Positions 10,682 through 22,193 of a DNA stretch of 64,000 nucleotides are shown in pieces; positions within the stretch are counted from its first letter, which is position 1, and each line of letters opens with the position of its first letter. Location of the stretch: positions 27,664,801 through 27,728,800 of the forward strand of contig OZ023207.1 of the NCBI GenBank assembly GCA_963995525.1, given 5' to 3'. Made by a program: the position numbers and the translations under genes. The notes under the pieces are model-generated. The model did no database searches. It was not told the origin of the DNA and worked only from the letters and a program-made list of their open reading frames with translations. This DNA is from Escarpia spicata (Eukaryota; Annelida; Polychaeta; Sabellida; Siboglinidae).

Positions 10682-11190
10682 TATATCGCAAGAAGGAAAT
10701 ATATATGCTAGAAAGAGTACAGAGGAGAGCGACTAAAATGATACAAAAACTGAGGGATCTTAGTTATGAAATTCGCCTAATAGAATGTGGTTTAACAACA
10801 CTATAAACCAGGAGATTGAGAGGAGATCAGATAGAAGTGTCTAAAATAATAAATGGTAATACAAATATTGATAGAAATGTGTTTTTTTCAGTTAAGAAAG
10901 ATAGAAGGACTAGAGGACATGAAGTTACATTAGCAAAGAAGCATTGTAGATTATATATAAGAAAGTTCTAATTTTCACAAAGGTCTTTAAATGAATGGAA
11001 CAGGTTACCTGCTTATTATGTGAGTGCTAGTAACGTGAATATGTTTAAAAATAAAATCGACACATACCTCAGAAGGGCGGGATACACATACATAAAAGGG
11101 TTGGACTCTCGATAAGCCTAAAGGCTTCCTTGTCCACCTGCTACCTAGAGGTAATTCTCTGTGTGGCAATCTTGTAAAATCTTGTTAAAT
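10682..11190 (+). mobile_element. CR1 LINE 3' fragment
   Basis: Translated pieces match the C-terminus of the ORF2 at 33.4-35.8 kb: ERVQRRATKMIQKLRDLSYE, FFSVKKDRRTRGHEVTLAKK and NMFKNKIDTYLRRAGYT. It is broken by in-frame stops. It ends with the CR1 3' terminus, where ATCTTGTAAA/ATCTTGTTAA repeats follow GGCTTCCTTGTCCACCTGCT. Confidence 0.85.
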
Positions 11191-11329
11191 CACAGCCGTG
11201 AAAAAACAAACGGAACACGAAAAAAAATCAACAACATACACTCTATAGACAAACCTACATTCACCGCAAAAATTACTGGTGTAAAAACACACAAAACTTA
11301 AGCAAAATCGACTTTATTTCTTCGCAAAA

Positions 11330-11503
11330 TAGAAACGTCAAGTGACTCGCAGAACCGAAATCTTAGCCTGGTAAACATCGCCGTCTATTGGATCATTTGT
11401 GTCATGCGGGATTTCGGCATACCGACGTTAGTTCTCAATCATCCGCTGGGGTCACCTTAGTTGTCTACATATACGCTAGGCGTCAGCACTACAAGAATAT
11501 TTA
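11330..11503 (-). mobile_element. Second fragment of the Ngaro-family A region, antisense
   Basis: The reverse complement matches 19,645-19,815 (GTAATGCTGACGCCTAGCG through the CGTTTCTATTTT end). Together with 10,601-10,670 it represents both halves of one A region, now in opposite orientation and separated by the CR1 fragment. 11,191-11,329 is unrecognised. Confidence 0.6.
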
Positions 11504-11596
11504 ACAAGATTTAACAAGATTGCCACCCAGAGAATTAACTCTAGGTAGCAGGTGGACAAGGAAGCCCTTGGCTTATCGAGAGTCCGACCTTTTTAT

Positions 11597-14156
11597 CTAT
11601 GTGTATCCCGCCCGTCTGAGGTATGTGTCGATTTTATTTTTAAACATATTCACGCTACTAGCACCCACACAATCAGCAGGTAATCTGTTCCATTCATTTA
11701 CAGTCCTTTGTGAAAATGAAAACTTTCTTATATCCAATATACTCTGCTCCTTTGCTAATGCAAGATCATGTCCTCTAGTCCTTCTATCTTTCTTAACTGA
11801 GAAAAACATATTTCTATCAATATTTTCATAACCCTTCAATATTTTAAACACTTCTATCTGATCTCCTCTCAATCTCCTGGTCTCTAGTGTTGTTAAACCG
11901 CATTTTTTTAGGCGTATTTCATAACTAAGATCCCTCAGATTTGGTATCATTTTAGTTGCTCTCCTCTGCACTCTTTCTAGCATATCTATGTCCTTCCTGC
12001 GATATGGCCTCCACGCTTGAATACAATATTCTAAATGAGGCCTAACTATTGTTTTGTACAGCGGTATTATTAGCTCTTTTTCCTTATACGTTATGTTTCG
12101 CCTAATTAATCCAAGGATTTGATTTCCCTTTGAAGCTGCAATTCCGCACTGCTCTGAAATCTTCATATCAGCACTAATGGTTAACCCTAAGTCCTTTTCT
12201 TTTACAGTAGTATTTAGTACATAACCCCCATTGTATATTCTACCTCTTCGTTCCCATGTCCTGTGTGGAGGCATTTACATTTCCCAAAATTGAACTGCAT
12301 TTGCCACTTTTCAAGATCATCTTGTAAGTGTTGTTTACCTCCATCACTTTTAATCCTTCTAAACACTTTTGTATCATCCGCAAATGTCAACATCTTGCTT
12401 GATATTTCATCATCCAAATCGTTGATATATATTAAGAATAATATAGGTCCTAGTACTGATCCCTGTGGTACCCCACTCAATACCGATTTCCAGTTTGAAG
12501 CCTCCACATCAACTACTACACGTTGTCTTCTGTCAATCACCCATTTTTCTATTCAGTTTATTATACCATTTCCTATACAATGGGCCTTTAGTTTAAGCAG
12601 TTATCATGTATTCTTTAATTAGTATTTATAATAATTTGCAAATCAGTGATGTTAAACTCACTGGTCTATAGTTCTTTGACTTATTTCTGGAACTTTTTTA
12701 AATAACGGTATCCTGTTTGCCTCTTTCCATTCTAAAGGAACCACTCCCTGTTCTAATGACAAATTGCAAACTGTTGCAAGCGGTACGCTAATTTGTTCTA
12801 CAATTTCCAATAGTAGTTTGGACGGAATCCAATCCACCCCACGTGATTTATTATCCTTCAAAGCCCATATTTTATTAGCTACCATTTCCGGGGTTACAAT
12901 TAACTGTCCTAAATAGTCTGAATCTTTCCCCTTGAACTTAGACTCTGGTACTGAGAGTGAACTAATATCTTCCCTGGTAAACACTAAACTAAAATACTTA
13001 TTCAGGTCTTCTGCCATTAAGTATCCTTCTGATATTATATTTCCAGCACTATCTTCTAGAGGACCGACCTTATTTTAAAATTTCTGTTTGATTCAAACAT
13101 ATGCATAAAAACATTTGCTCTCATGTTGTATATTATTAGCTAATTGTTGTTGATAGATTATCTTTGAATTTCTAATTTCAGCTGTAGCTTGGTTAAGTGC
13201 TTCTTTATAACTGTTGTAGTCTTCACATTTCCAGTACATCTATATGACTTCCACATCATTTGTTTATACTTAATTTTTCGAATGGCTTCTTTCGATAAGT
13301 GTTTCTTTTTGGACCGTTTCCCATGTTTTTTGAAGGGTACAAATTTATCGACTATGCACTTAATTTCACTCTTTAATATATTCCAGCATGCTGTTGCTGT
13401 CCTATTCTTCAGTGTGTTATTCCAGTATATCTTTGATAAATATTTCGTCATGTCCTTATACCTTCCTTTGTGAAAATTTCGCCTATACTGCTTTTTACTA
13501 TTCCTTTCTGATTTTACTTTGATGGTAAAATGTATCTTGTTGTGATCACTATTCCCCAGTGGCTCACATATCTTGACATTGTCAAATAATTCATTATGTG
13601 AGGACAAAACTAGGTCTAACACATTCTCACCCCTGGTTGGTTCTAGCACATGTTGAGAAAGGAAAGCATCTTGAACTAAAACTAAAAACTTGTTTTCCTC
13701 ACTCCCCATAATCTGTAGAAATTTCCATTGTATATGCCCGTGGTTGAAATCCCCCATAATAATACAGTCCCGTTTGCTTACTTCCCTTTCTGCGTTTTGT
13801 ATTTTTTCATTCTTTTCTATGCCTTTGTTTGGACTTCGATAAACGTACTCAACTGTTAACGTTGAGTTTCCTGTAACTATGTTACACCAAACAGCTTCTT
13901 CGCAATTTGCTTCTCCTTCTAATTTTATTTCATGAGTCTGGATAGATTCCTTAATATATAAAATAACTCCACCCCCCTTTCTTCCTATTCTATCTTTCCT
14001 AAACATTTCATATCCTGTCAGTCCCATTTCGGCATCTGATATATCGATGGTGGTCCAGGATTCGGTAATACCTATTATGTGAGGGTCAATATCTTCTACC
14101 ATAATGTTTAGTTCATTTGTTTTGTTTACTATACTTCTTGCTTTAAAAAAACACAT
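11597..14156 (-). pseudogene. CR1 ORF2: endonuclease and reverse transcriptase, broken
   Basis: From 14,156 down to 13,158 one frame encodes the AP-like endonuclease, starting CFFKARSIVNKTNELNIMVE, then DIDPHIIGITESW (the catalytic Glu region) and IIMGDFNHGHIQW. The linker and RT follow in different frames: 13,017-12,658 (KDNKSRGVDWIPSKLLLEI), then 12,540-12,214 (GVPQGSVLGPILFLIYINDL and the catalytic FADDT), then 12,274-11,597 (C-terminal tail). About 350 bases of RT are disrupted between 12,540 and 12,658. It compares well with the ORF2 at 33.0-35.8 kb, which is almost intact. Confidence 0.88.
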
Positions 14157-14252
14157 TTATATCCAGCTTCATAAGAGTTTTCCAGACTGTTCTTTGCTGA
14201 TATATGTGTGCTGTCTTTATCTATGCATCCAGTTTCAGGCCTCTCTGCGAAT

Positions 14253-15231
14253 CTAGTTTAAATCGATGCAACCTGTCCCACTGTCAACAGATCGCAGCAG
14301 ATTCTCTGAGAAAACTGCTGCCCCTTTCCACTAAGATGGAGGTCATCTCTCATGTACAAATCTTTCCTCCCAAAAAATATCCCCATAAATCTGTGAATCC
14401 CACCCCCTCTTCTTCACACATCTGCTCAATTAGTGCGTTGATCACCATCCTCTTGCAGTTTCTATACGTTGCCCCCCCCCTCTTTCCCCCATTACCGGCA
14501 ACATTCCTGAGATAATAATCTGTTCAACTTTTGTCATCTTTAGCTTCCTCACTAACTGTCTATACTTCTGTACTATCCCGGTTGTTCCCTCCCTGTCTAC
14601 ATTATTTGTTCCAACGTGTATTAGTATAGACCCTCCCTTGCCATGCCCCAATACCTTCTCTACCCTTTCAATCACATGTTCTATCTTAGCCCCCGGTAGA
14701 CAAACAACGACGTCCTTCCCCTCGCTCAGTGTCTTTCTCATAATGGAATCGCCCACAAATACCCTCTCTTTCCTCATTGCCGCTCAATCAATTCCTCAGG
14801 ATAGCTCCTTCTCCGGTTTGCATCTGTCTGGTTGTTGTCTTTTCCCCTGCCGTCTTCTCTCCTGTCAAATTCTCTTCCAATCCATTCTTTCCTGTCACTT
14901 TTTCTCTTGTCACAATTCCTCCTGTCATCGTCCCTTTTGCCGACTTCTCTTCTATCACATTTGGTCTCACTTCCTTTCGTCCCTTCATCTTTCCTCCCAT
15001 CTGATTTTCTTCTCTCCTCTCCCGTCCTATCTTCCCTCCCTCCTTCTCTACGGACACTTTCTCCCCTGTCACCTTCACGCTTGTCACGTTTTCTGTCGTC
15101 GATTTTTCAATTTCTTCCCCTCCAATCACCTTCCCTCCTCTCAATCTTCTTTCCTCAGAGTTCTTGCCACTGCTAGTCTCCTTCTGTCTTGCAATATTCC
15201 CACCTGTCGTCTCTCTCCATACTAATTCCAA
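14253..15231 (-). pseudogene. CR1 ORF1 with SGNH/GDSL esterase domain, broken
   Basis: From 14,777 downward the frame reads RVFVGDSIMRKT (block I Ser in GDS), then LIHVGTNNVD (block III) and ILPVMGERG. After a frameshift near 14,460 the last block DGLHLSGKG-like sequence, with its catalytic Asp and His, reads to a stop at 14,253. An esterase in ORF1 is an established trait of many CR1-group elements. Upstream, 15,231-14,788 is a lysine-, glutamate- and glycine-rich stretch in another frame, probably the basic linker of ORF1, and 15,346-15,240 has a short coiled-coil-like stretch with two cysteines. Confidence 0.75.
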
Positions 15232-15350
15232 TCTCCATCCCCTTCACAATATCTGTCAACCTAACTATCTCCTTCTGCAAACACTCCACCTTCCGACATC
15301 CCATGCACTAAAAGGTGAATCCCTCCTCGAAGGTTTCTGCCCATGATATA

Positions 15351-15769
15351 AGACTGTTTTCTGTGTACTACAACACACTATATGTTACAGATTTTAATTA
15401 AACAGCTGATTATCTATCCTATCACGAACGGTAACATTACCGGTAATGAACTAATTTAAATACAATCAATTTGCCATATGTCTATTTTGTTGTATCATTA
15501 CAATTGGTAACATTTTTTTAATTGCAGATTTTTCTTTCTTTTCTTTCATAATTATCAATATGAATGTTCACGTTCATAAATTGTTGCACAGACTTCATAA
15601 ACCACATTAATATATATTGACAGTTTTTTTCCCACATATTAACTTTCACTTGGACATTGAACAGAGGGAAGAAAGCACTTAAACTTTGTCACTGCTTATC
15701 ACTGGCCATGGCCTTGGCTTGTAGTAAACTATTTGGCTACTTGTGCTTGCTCTCTGTTATATTTTTTTA
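15351..15769. other. AT-rich stretch; could hold the A1 end of the second Ngaro-like element
   Basis: No ORF. I could not align it convincingly with the A2 segment at 19.6-20.15 kb. A pyrimidine tract ending in AG just before 15,770 could be a splice acceptor for the following gag. Confidence 0.4.
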
Positions 15770-16786
15770 GCTTGCCCAAACGTAAGGCGCCACCGCGAAA
15801 CACTCGGGTGATCACTCGGCCTCAGCGGATTGCTGACAACGCAGTGCCGGAAGACGCGACTGAACTCGAGCGCATCATCACGGCTATTGTTGCCAACTCT
15901 CTAGCCGACATTGTCAAGCTGTCGGTGCAGCAGGCTCTTCGCAATCACCAGCCTCAACCTCTACCAGCAGTGGCCAGCACATCAGGGGTTGAATGTCAGG
16001 AGCCTCACCCCTGTGTCGTTAATGTCGGATTGGGACTTGTAGAGTCTGAGGGTCGGGAGCTCCAGTCTGCATGTATTCTTTCTGTCACATATAATCTTAT
16101 GTTAAATGTTGTCACTTCGTTTGCACAAAATCAAAACACCCCCCTCTCTTCCTCCATCCCTCTGGATGCGCTCATCCGCGAATCAACAAAAGACAAAATC
16201 TGGCCAGATGAGTATGTTGACCTGGTTCAGCTACTGAAGCCATCTGACTGGGGTCAGTATAACCTAGCCATGTCCACTGGGACTGGAGCCCCAGCCTCAT
16301 GTCTCCAACCAAAACAAAGAACAAAGATAACCAGCGTAGACCAGTTGTGTTCTGCTTTTCATATTTTTATGGCAATTTTTGTTGAAAAAATTCCCCACAC
16401 AAGCGCAAGCGATCCTTAAGTATTGCGAAACAGTTCGTCGCATCGAGAAAGCAGGAGGAGATTTTGTTTCTTTTGATTATATCTGTATAGTAGCTATGTC
16501 CAAACCATCAAAGCAGTCATCCACTTTCACTCCTAGTCAACGGGTTCCACGGTGTTTCTGTTTCAAATTCCACGCTGGTCGTTTTTGTTCAGGTTGCCAG
16601 CACAGCCACATGTGCCCGGGGTGTGGGGGTCTTCACACCAGTTACAAGTGTCATGCAGCACAAGTGCGCACATACGCACCACTGTCTTCCCAACAACAGA
16701 TGCGTGGTAACTATGATGCCTTTCGTTACCAATCGTTTCGGAGCGATCTCCAGTTCCACACCCAGTCGTACAGGCCCCGTTTTTAG
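15770..16786 (+). pseudogene. Gag-like protein of the second Ngaro-like element, frameshifted
   Basis: Starts SLPKRKAPPRNTRVITRPQ, with a predicted helical part ATELERIITAIVANSLADIV and the family motif IWPDEYVDLVQLLKP near 16,200. A frameshift lies between 16,379 and 16,419, after which the second frame holds the zinc-binding-like cluster CFCFKFHAGRFCSGCQHSH then CPGCGGLHTSYKC (16,555-16,655). The start codon is not clear; the region may be preceded by a leader intron. Confidence 0.7.
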
Positions 16787-16799
16787 CTCTCTCCTGGGA

Positions 16800-18407
16800 A
16801 TTCCTTCTCTTTCAAACGTCCACAGCACATCTCGCGATACTTCCTTGTTCACCGTGCGCCGTCTTTCACACAATCATCTTCCACCAGGATGGGTTTCCCC
16901 AACACCAATCAATATTAAGGAACTTCAAGTTGCACTTTGTTGTATTGACATGACAACACGCCTTTATTTGGTGCATGGTTTCACGTATGGTTTTTCGACA
17001 GGTTTTCAATGGGTCATATGTAATAGGCGAATTTATAATCTATCTTCCGCAATCGCTCAGCCTTCAGTTGTTCAAGCCAAAATTGATTCAGAGGATGCAG
17101 CTGGCCGAGTGCAAGGTCCTTTCCCATCCGCACCCATGCCTCAACTTGTATTATCACCAATTGGTTTGGTCCCCAAGAAACGACCTGGTCAGATCAGGCT
17201 TATTCATCACTTATCATTCCCCCCCGCGGCATCAGTCAATGATGGCATTCCTAATGAATCAGCTCGAGTACACTATTGGTGAAGCATTTGCAATGATCCG
17301 TTTACTAGGGCGAGGTTGTTTTGTGTACAAAACTGACTTTGAAAATACATTCAGGATTATGCCAATTGCACCACAAGAACACTTGGTTTTCTTTTTAATG
17401 GACTTTATTATGTTGACTCTTGTTTGCCGATGGGGCTTAAATCTAACTGTACATTTTTTGAAATGTTCAGTTCAGCACTTGAAATGGTTGCTCGGCAGTA
17501 TTCCTTACATTTTATACATGTTGGATGACTTCATGATATTATCGCGCTCGGAAGAAATGTGTCGGTCACAATTACTTTCTTTTTTGGATTTATGTAAACA
17601 TATAGGAGTACCTTTGAACAAAGAAAAGACTTTCCAGCCTTATACTACTCTAACATTTCTAGGCATTGAACTTGATACTCTTGCGTTCCAAGCTCGTCTG
17701 CCCCTGGATAAGCTAAATAAATGTAAGGCTTTCATTGATGATGCGTTTACAAAGAAAAAATTACTTAAAAACAATTACAACAAATTACCGGTTTGCTACA
17801 GTTTGCATGTTTTGTCGTAATTTCTACAATTTTTTTACGGCGTTTATCCAGTCTTTGCATTGGGCTTACGAAACCCTACCAACATGTGAGCATTTCAGCA
17901 GAGGCTTTCAATGGGACAGCTATTTTCAAGTATGATCCATGAGTTGCAGCAGAATGTCTGCATTTATTCACAGATGCAATTGGTTTGGGTTATGGCGCTG
18001 TCTTTGGCTCACATTGGTTATTCGGTGATTGGCCTGCGACTTGGAAAATTCAGCCTATCTCCTTCCTTGAGCTTTTCCCCATCATGATCAGCATACATCT
18101 CTGGACCCCACAACTGCGTAATAAACGTATTATAATTCACACAGACAACCAGGCTTTGGAACATGTGATTAATAACTCCACGTCCAAAAATGCTAATATG
18201 ATGGCTCTTGTCAGGATATTGGTAACCACGAGTATGCAATTAAATGTGCAGATATATGCTAAACATCTACCAGGAAATTCGAACACGCTAGCAGATCTTC
18301 TGTCTCGCTTACAGATTATCAAGTTCCGAGAACAGGCACCTGGGTCCGATCGCCTCCCAACTCCCATTCCAGAACATATGCTGCCATCGAATTGGTCCCT
18401 CACTTAA
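16800..18407 (+). pseudogene. RT and RNase H of the second Ngaro-like element, frameshifted
   Basis: The RT N-terminal part (VHGFTYGFSTGF, GLVPKKRPGQIRLIHHLSFP) is in the frame ending at 17,282. It then shifts to the frame ending at 17,820, with YKTDFENTFRIMPI and the catalytic YMLDDFMILS near 17,515. At least one more internal shift around 17,390-17,450 spoils the block between them. RNase H follows in the frame 17,950-18,407: LFTDAIGLGYGAVF, HTDNQALEHVINN and KHLPGNSNTLADLLSR. All catalytic acidic residues are still recognisable, but the reading frame is cut into at least three pieces. Confidence 0.82.
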
Positions 18408-18409
18408 TT

Positions 18410-19276
18410 CATATAGTACAGCATTCTCTGGCACCATCAACAATACGAGGATATGAACATTCGCTCTCTTGTTCCAGTGTTTTCTAACACGGTATCAGTT
18501 GCCGATTCACTTACCCGTGCCATCTATATTCGTGGCACTTTTTGTTGCTTATCTTCACCAACAAAAATATGCATACAGAACAATTGTGTCCACGTTATCA
18601 GCAATATCGTATCTACATCGATGTTACAACCTTCCTGAGCCTAATGGAAGCTTTCTGGTTAAGTATTTGTTGCGAGGAATTAATAATTTAAGAGCAGTCC
18701 CAAATGCCAGGATGCCAATTTCTTTGCAATTGTTACATAAACTCTGTGCATCAGCACATTTGTACTTCACCTTGGTTACAAACGCTTTTCCAAGCTGTGT
18801 ATCTTCTGGCATTTTTTGCTTTTCTTAGGGTAGGGGAAATGACACTGTCTCATGGAAGAGCACAGAATATCTTACAGCTCAATTATGTCCTTTTTTAACC
18901 GACTGTTAAGACCATGTTTATAACATTTCAGTGTTATAAACATTCCACGGGTCGGCCGCACAACATTGTAGTACATGAACGTCTAGGTAACCACTGTCCT
19001 GTTGTCTGCCTTAGAAATTACCTAGCACACAGAGGTAAATCACCTGGACCACTTTTCATCCTACCCTCTGGTCGCCCAGTGTCACGTGCAATGTTCGCGA
19101 ATACTATGAACAAGTGTTTGCAACTTATTGACATAAATGCATCTCTGTACAAAACACATAGTTTTAGAATCGGTGCAGCATCTCATGCGGCACGAATTGG
19201 TATGTCTGATGCCCAACTTAGATATATGGGTAGATGGAAATCTGATGCTTTCCTCTCACACATCCGGCTGCTGTAA
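18410..19276 (+). pseudogene. Tyrosine recombinase of the second Ngaro-like element, nucleophile lost
   Basis: The N-terminal part (LTRYQLPIHLPV, then FVAYLHQQKYAYRTIVSTLSAISYLH) is in the frame up to about 18,830. The first catalytic Arg region LRVGEMTLSHG is in another frame at 18,826-18,860, and the C-terminal half is in a third frame, 18,914-19,276. KTHSFRIGAASHAA keeps the H-x-x-R box and GRWKSDAF follows. The position of the nucleophilic Tyr in the first element (FKKYIR) reads FLSHIR here. One TAC to CAC transition would explain it. The frame breaks and this change make it non-functional. Confidence 0.82.
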
Positions 19277-19320
19277 TGCTGTGGCTGCCACCATCTGCGT
19301 TGTAGATGGTTTGTGGCCTG

Positions 19321-19556
19321 TGGCACCCACATTTGGTTGCTTTTTAAGTTTTATATTCAGGATTAGCATGGTTGGACTTAATTCAACCTTTAGTGGAAAA
19401 TTTAGTCGTTAAAATGCAACTGTGGGTCTAGTTACTAGGTTTTGTTTGTATTTCTTGATGACTCTAATTAAATAGCAGCCAAGGCCAGTATTGCCATCAT
19501 CTTTTTGTTGTTTCAATTTATCATGTACATTTTACATGTAAATTCAGCGACATAAA
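19321..19556 (+). repeat. B1 copy of the split direct repeat, second Ngaro-like element
   Basis: Aligns with 20,158-20,374: TGGCACCCACATTTG at the start, GGATTAGCATGGTTGGACTT and GTTTTGTTTGTATTTCTTGATGAC in the middle, and ATTCAG-ACATAAA at the end. There are several mismatches and a 20-base indel, so it is older than the repeats of the first element. Confidence 0.85.
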
Positions 19557-20157
19557 ACACCGTTTATGAGACTTTATAGACGGGTTTGTGGCGTTGTATT
19601 TATATTTCTTGTTACTCCATATATTTACCCTCATATGTTTGTTGTAATGCTGACGCCTAGCGTATTTGTAGACAACTAAGGTGGCCCCAGCGGATGCTTG
19701 AGAAGTAACGTCGGTATGCCGAAATCCCGCACGACACAAATGATCCAATAGACGGCGATGTTTACCAGGCTAATATTTCGGTTCTGCGAGTCATTTGACG
19801 TTTCTATTTTACGAAGAAAAAAACCCTCCCTCCATACCATTCTGTTTAGCTCATTGTGTTTTAATTGCACTGGTTCATTTAGGTGCCAAGAGGCTGTAGA
19901 ACTAATTACGAGTTCACATTGATGCATTTTTTACACATCGTGCGCTTAAAGTCATAATACAAATATATTTTACTACTTATCACATGTTTTGTGACATTTG
20001 AGTAGTGCTGTTATGTATTTGTATGTGACATATTCATGTTTCTGTTTTGTCTGTTTTTTATTGCAATGTTTCTGTTGTTTGACCTCGGCAGACTACAGCA
20101 CCACCGGTGGTAATTTTATTACAATTTACGGTAGCATATTGTCTAGTTGTTGGCCAA
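19557..20157 (+). repeat. A2 segment of the second Ngaro-like element
   Basis: Lies between the two B repeats. Its first 270 bases occur in pieces at 10,601-10,670 and 11,330-11,503. The rest is AT-rich without an ORF. Confidence 0.6.
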
Positions 20158-20374
20158 TGGCACCCACATTTGTTTGCTTTTTAGGTTTATATTTAGGATT
20201 AGCATGGTTGGACTTAATTCAACCTTCGTTGAAATGCAACTGTGGGACTAGTCACTAGGTTTTGTTTGTATTTCTTGATGACAGTAATTAAACAGCAGCC
20301 AAGGCTAGTATTTCCATCATCTTGTTGTTGTTTCAGTTGATCATGTACATTTTACATGAAAATTCAGTAACATA
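20158..20374 (+). repeat. B2 copy of the split direct repeat, second Ngaro-like element
   Basis: Second copy of 19,321-19,556. It ends at ACATAAA, directly followed by a TA/CA microsatellite. Confidence 0.85.
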
Positions 20375-20505
20375 AATATATATATATGTATATATACACA
20401 CACATATATATACACACATGCATACACACGTACACACGTACACATGTACACACACAAACACATAAACACACACACACACACACATACACATACATACATA
20501 CATAC
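20375..20505. repeat. Compound (TA)n/(CA)n/(CATA)n microsatellite
   Basis: Mixed di- and tetranucleotide tract directly after the Ngaro B2 end, the same arrangement as at 5,085. Confidence 0.9.
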
Positions 20506-21960
20506 TGTCAAGATGCGTCTGGTGAAACGAACTTTGATATATAATTCGGTTTCAGTGATAGTGTAACTTAATAAAACAAGGTTTTCAACACTTATTCACC
20601 CCACCGAATAACACAACTGTCAGTATACCTACATTTCTAGAGAGAGGCTCGTCAGCCTCCTACTCACTCTTATCATAGAACAACAAATAAACATGACATC
20701 CCTGCTAACACTCAACCGCACACGGTGACGTCCTACCACCCTCTCCAACACGGACGTCAACTTTACACTCTTCCGACGGTCCGTAACATTTAGAACTCAA
20801 AGCAGCTCCGACCGAATGAGCTTCCTTCTTCTCGCGGGAATTCAGTCATGCCTCAGTTATCATCCAGGCGTTTGGTACTTCGCGATAGGCCCATCGTTCG
20901 CACGAACGAGCACGAAGTTTTAGATGGCCGTCGCACCGGTCCGACACTACATTAAATATTGACTACAATAATAAAATATTCCTACTCGATTGGTATGTGC
21001 TATACATCCTTCATAGAATAGTATATTTCAACAACACAAAACACAATCACAATACCTATATATATATATATATATACATATACACCCTGTATACCAATAT
21101 GTTCAACGTATACATATCATAGCAAAATATTTAACATGTCTTCATAAAACAATCCCATCACCAAACGTATTCTAAGTCTTATCAACCTATACACCCGTGA
21201 ATATCATCCTTGACAACCATAATGCAACCTACGTTCGATCATCGTTACTAAATAAAAACCGCATAGCTGAGCGATGATTTGCTATCCCGTATAGACTCCG
21301 CGACATCAATATCGCCGCGCTGACCCAGGTTCGTTTATTCTCGACCAGACCCTTTGATAAATTTAACAATACAAAACTAGATAATTAAGACAATAATGTA
21401 TAATCTAAAATTTACTCAGGTGTACACAGAACATGTATTTTTACATACTTCCGATATTCTTTTCTAGAATATAAACGAATATAAGATCTTATCATCTACG
21501 AAACCGCTCGGTATGACTTCGATATCCACACTATAATAACATCTCGTTACAGAGAAGACGAGGTTACTTCGACCTTTCTGTGGATCACTCTGGACTGGGG
21601 TATTCTATCTCTCCAAAACCTCAGTTAATGAACCATATACTTTGCATCTGTCAGGTGATCACTCCTAATGCTGCAGCACACCATTGCAATACTTACACCG
21701 TCCATTAGGTAATAAGAAAGTCAACATGTACGTACATTTTCATTATACCGACGCTATAAAGTTATCCCATGTATATTTCCACCCGTGTCACAGTTCCAAT
21801 ACATGTAAACCTGCTTACAAGTTACATATGTAGTACATGTTAGATTCAACTTTCCTACCTGTCTAAACTTAACTATTATGTCATGTTTATCCGGTTCTTT
21901 GAAATCTGACCCTATGCTACATCCCCAGTGCATTCACACTATTGCGTATGCACTAGCCAG
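20506..21960. other. Unrecognised, gene-free sequence
   Basis: No ORF above 60 codons that looks real and no repeat shared elsewhere in the window. It starts TGTCAAGATGCG. A solo LTR is possible, but I see no matching end or target duplication. Confidence 0.4.
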
Positions 21961-22020
21961 CCGTCAATAGCCGTAGAGGGTGACCGCAATTGTAGTCTTT
22001 CATTATTAACACAACATCGT

Positions 22021-22170
22021 GACACATACATACATACATACATATACATGCATGCATGCATGGATGCATGCATGCATACGTATGCATGCATACATACATA
22101 TGTACGTACGTACGTACATACATACATACGTTCAAACATACATACGTACATACGTAAATACGTACATACA
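22021..22170. repeat. (CATA)/(CATG)/(CGTA) tetranucleotide microsatellite
   Basis: Alternating purine-pyrimidine tetranucleotide repeats. The Tyr/Val/Cys/Met-rich reading frames across it are artefacts. Confidence 0.92.
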
Positions 22171-22193
22171 TGCGCAATACTATTAGACAACAC

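Larger units (their letters stand above)
11505..15350 (-). mobile_element. CR1 LINE, nearly full length, decayed
   Basis: On the minus strand the order is an ORF1 with a lysine- and glutamate-rich N-terminus, an SGNH/GDSL esterase domain, AP endonuclease, RT and the 3' terminus (AACAAGATTTAACAAGATTG at 11,506-11,525 on the + strand). It is the only copy here that keeps ORF1 up to its start region. Several frameshifts and stops make it inactive. It lies tail to tail with the CR1 fragment at 10,682. Confidence 0.88.
15770..20374 (+). mobile_element. Second Ngaro-like retrotransposon, inactive
   Basis: It has the same gene order as the first element: gag with a Cys/His cluster, RT, RNase H, tyrosine recombinase, then split direct repeats B1 (19,321), A2 and B2 (20,158). 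Its proteins differ strongly from those of the first element, so it is a separate family and not a recent copy. It carries several frameshifts and a lost catalytic Tyr. Confidence 0.82.

Noticed and set aside
20506..21960. Solo LTR
   Set aside because: It begins with TG, but no matching CA end, target duplication or second copy was found.
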